DNA of 64,000 nt, from positions 124,001-188,000 of the forward strand of contig JAHHII010000006.1 of the NCBI GenBank assembly GCA_019358855.1. The letters are read 5' to 3'. This document shows positions 63,127 to 64,000 of this stretch, one piece after another. The translations under genes were made by a program, and so were the position numbers. Numbering within the stretch: position 1 is the stretch's first letter; every line of letters begins with the position of its first letter. The notes beneath the pieces are model-generated. The model ran no database searches, was not told the origin of the DNA, and saw only the letters and a program-made list of their open reading frames with translations. The DNA is from Timaviella obliquedivisa GSE-PSE-MK23-08B. Lineage in GTDB: Bacteria; Cyanobacteriota; Cyanobacteriia; Elainellales; Elainellaceae.

Positions 63127-63738
63127 ATGAGCGGTAATAGTCACTATGAGATACTTGGGGTAAATGAAAACTCATCGTTTGATGAGATTCAGGAGGCTCG
63201 AAACATCCTTTTAGAAGAAAAAGGTGGCGATCGTAAGCAGACTGAAGCAATTGAGGCTGCCTATGATGCCATCCTGATGGATCGGCTACGTCTTCGTCAA
63301 GAAGGAAAAATTAAGGTTCCTGAACGGATTCGCTTTCCTGAACGCTTAGTAGAACCGCCCCCAGACTTTGCCCCAGCAGCCCCACAGCAAGCTCCTGGGT
63401 GGTTAAAGAACCTACTGGATCGACCAGTCCTGTCTGACCTTGCTCTGCCAGGGGGGCTGTTTTTAGGTATGGGTGCCTTAAGCTTGCTTTTAGGCAATCC
63501 GACAGTGCCCTTAGCTCTGGGGGTAGGGCTAAGCCTATACTTCCTCAATCGTAAAGAAAAGAAGTTCCTTCGTGCCTTTTTATTGACCCTGGGTGGGTTA
63601 GTGGTGGGCTGCTTTGTGGGACTTCAAATTGGTGGCTTGGTCGCAAGCCAATTAGCAACGATTTCACTTACGCTAGAGACATTTGCAGCAGGAGTTGCAC
63701 TGATTGTTCTATGGCTAGTCAGTAGTTTCTTACGTTAA
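63127..63738 (+). CDS. CPP1-like (DUF3353) membrane protein
   Basis: 203 residues from the ATG at 63127, which has GGAGG seven bases upstream; a TTG at 63121 would add two residues. The N-terminal J-like region HYEILGVNENSSFDEIQEAR and EEKGGDRKQTEAIEAAYDAI is followed by RLRLRQEGKIKVPERIRFPE and three or four C-terminal membrane helices. In plants CPP1 is a chaperone for protochlorophyllide oxidoreductase. The cyanobacterial role is inferred to be similar. Confidence 0.85.
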   Translation: MSGNSHYEILGVNENSSFDEIQEARNILLEEKGGDRKQTEAIEAAYDAILMDRLRLRQEGKIKVPERIRFPERLVEPPPDFAPAAPQQAPGWLKNLLDRPVLSDLALPGGLFLGMGALSLLLGNPTVPLALGVGLSLYFLNRKEKKFLRAFLLTLGGLVVGCFVGLQIGGLVASQLATISLTLETFAAGVALIVLWLVSSFLR

Positions 63739-63743
63739 GAAGA

Positions 63744-63780
63744 TTTTTCGAGGCCGGCTAGGTCTGCTTGCCTCGAAAAA
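63744..63780. terminator. 11-bp hairpin after CPP1-like gene
   Basis: TTTTTCGAGGC (63744-63754) and GCCTCGAAAAA (63770-63780) are perfect inverted arms around a 15-nt loop, 6 bp after the stop. A downstream T-run is missing; the A/T base of the stem may serve instead. It could serve both strands. Confidence 0.5.
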
Positions 63781-63944
63781 GCATTGTGAAGAGGCACTGT
63801 GGAGACACCAATATCTCCTTTAGAGTGCTTTTTTAATGATCTTAATGAGTAGTATTCTTCTTTCAGAGGAGACAAGTTTTCTAGTGAGGAAAGCGATCGC
63901 CTCTTGCAGCGTATTTTGCTTAGATTCGGAGAGATAGCAAAAAA

Positions 63945-64000
63945 TTAAAGTTCAGGGGCTTGCTCAGAGTCTTCAGATTTAGAAGAGGTAAAAAGTCCGG
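63945..64000 (-). CDS. Possible C-terminal end of a minus-strand gene (partial)
   Basis: Reading from the window edge on the minus strand, a frame gives GLFTSSKSEDSEQAPEL and a stop at 63945-63947. The acidic Ser/Glu-rich tail looks like a normal protein end, but only 18 codons are visible. Another frame is also open here. Weak evidence; the rest lies beyond the window. Confidence 0.35.
   Translation of the reverse strand, partial: GLFTSSKSEDSEQAPEL

Noticed and set aside
63744-63780. Classic rho-independent terminator
   Set aside because: No T-run follows on either strand beyond the stem itself; listed only as a hairpin.
1-64000. CRISPR arrays, tRNAs, prophage or integrative element
   Set aside because: No regularly spaced repeats, no tRNA-like cloverleaf ends and no integrase or phage structural genes were seen.

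Overview
The window reads as chromosomal DNA of a cyanobacterium, most likely a filamentous one. The HIP1 octamer GCGATCGC recurs throughout genes and spacers. Several genes are hallmarks of cyanobacteria or plastids: Tab2/Atab2, a CCB-type cofactor-assembly protein, a CPP1-like protein, a Calvin-cycle type Gap2, SepF, DUF2949, an NdbB-like NDH-2 and a CrtW ketolase. The valyl-tRNA synthetase carries a membrane-spanning CAAD domain, a feature described mainly in filamentous cyanobacteria. The species cannot be fixed from the sequence. No tRNA, rRNA, CRISPR array, prophage or intact insertion sequence was seen.

Layout. 0-9 kb: the end of an alpha/beta hydrolase, ackA, a GIY-YIG-like protein, a Cys-rich membrane protein, an FkbM methyltransferase, an RTX-type pseudogene, two unknown membrane proteins, DUF1622, a THUMP RNA methyltransferase and DUF2243, with several MITE-like repeats. 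9-20 kb: PmbA/TldD, Tab2, an unknown two-gene unit with its own terminator, an extended SDR, a DUF255 thioredoxin-like protein, the small RNA Yfr1, a decayed nucleotidyltransferase, a PBP4-type carboxypeptidase, a CCB protein, a TonB-like protein and an SH3/PPC secreted protein. 20-30 kb: a sugar aminotransferase, two Uma2 proteins, trpD, a retropepsin-like lipoprotein, two further exported or SRPBCC proteins, tandem 60-residue membrane proteins, acylphosphatase and an orphan HlyD adaptor. 30-41 kb: leuA with an attenuator-like leader, an SDR, birA, sepF, prmA, an RluA-family protein, a 2OG oxygenase, pepP and dprA. 41-51 kb: crtW-ndbB-HAD, ispG, a CtpA-type protease, lepB, an HhH protein, pyrB and moaE. 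51-64 kb: a GGDEF regulator, valS-CAAD, uraH, ybaB, murB-murC, nadD, gap2, an OmpR-type regulator and a CPP1-like protein.

How the genes relate. Most are housekeeping genes in short single-gene or two- to four-gene units. murC, murB, ybaB and uraH follow one another on the minus strand. crtW, ndbB and the HAD gene form a tight unit, the last two overlapping by 4 bp. The most interesting non-coding features are Yfr1 at about 16.0 kb, the leuA leader (a 50-codon ORF overlapping the leuA start, with a 13-bp hairpin), an 8-codon ORF behind a near-perfect Shine-Dalgarno at 32.9 kb, and three repeat types. One of those repeats has inserted exactly into the overlapping stop codons of two convergent genes. 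I found no clear novel defence or multi-gene system; the best candidates for new biology are the leuA leader and the small unknown operons.
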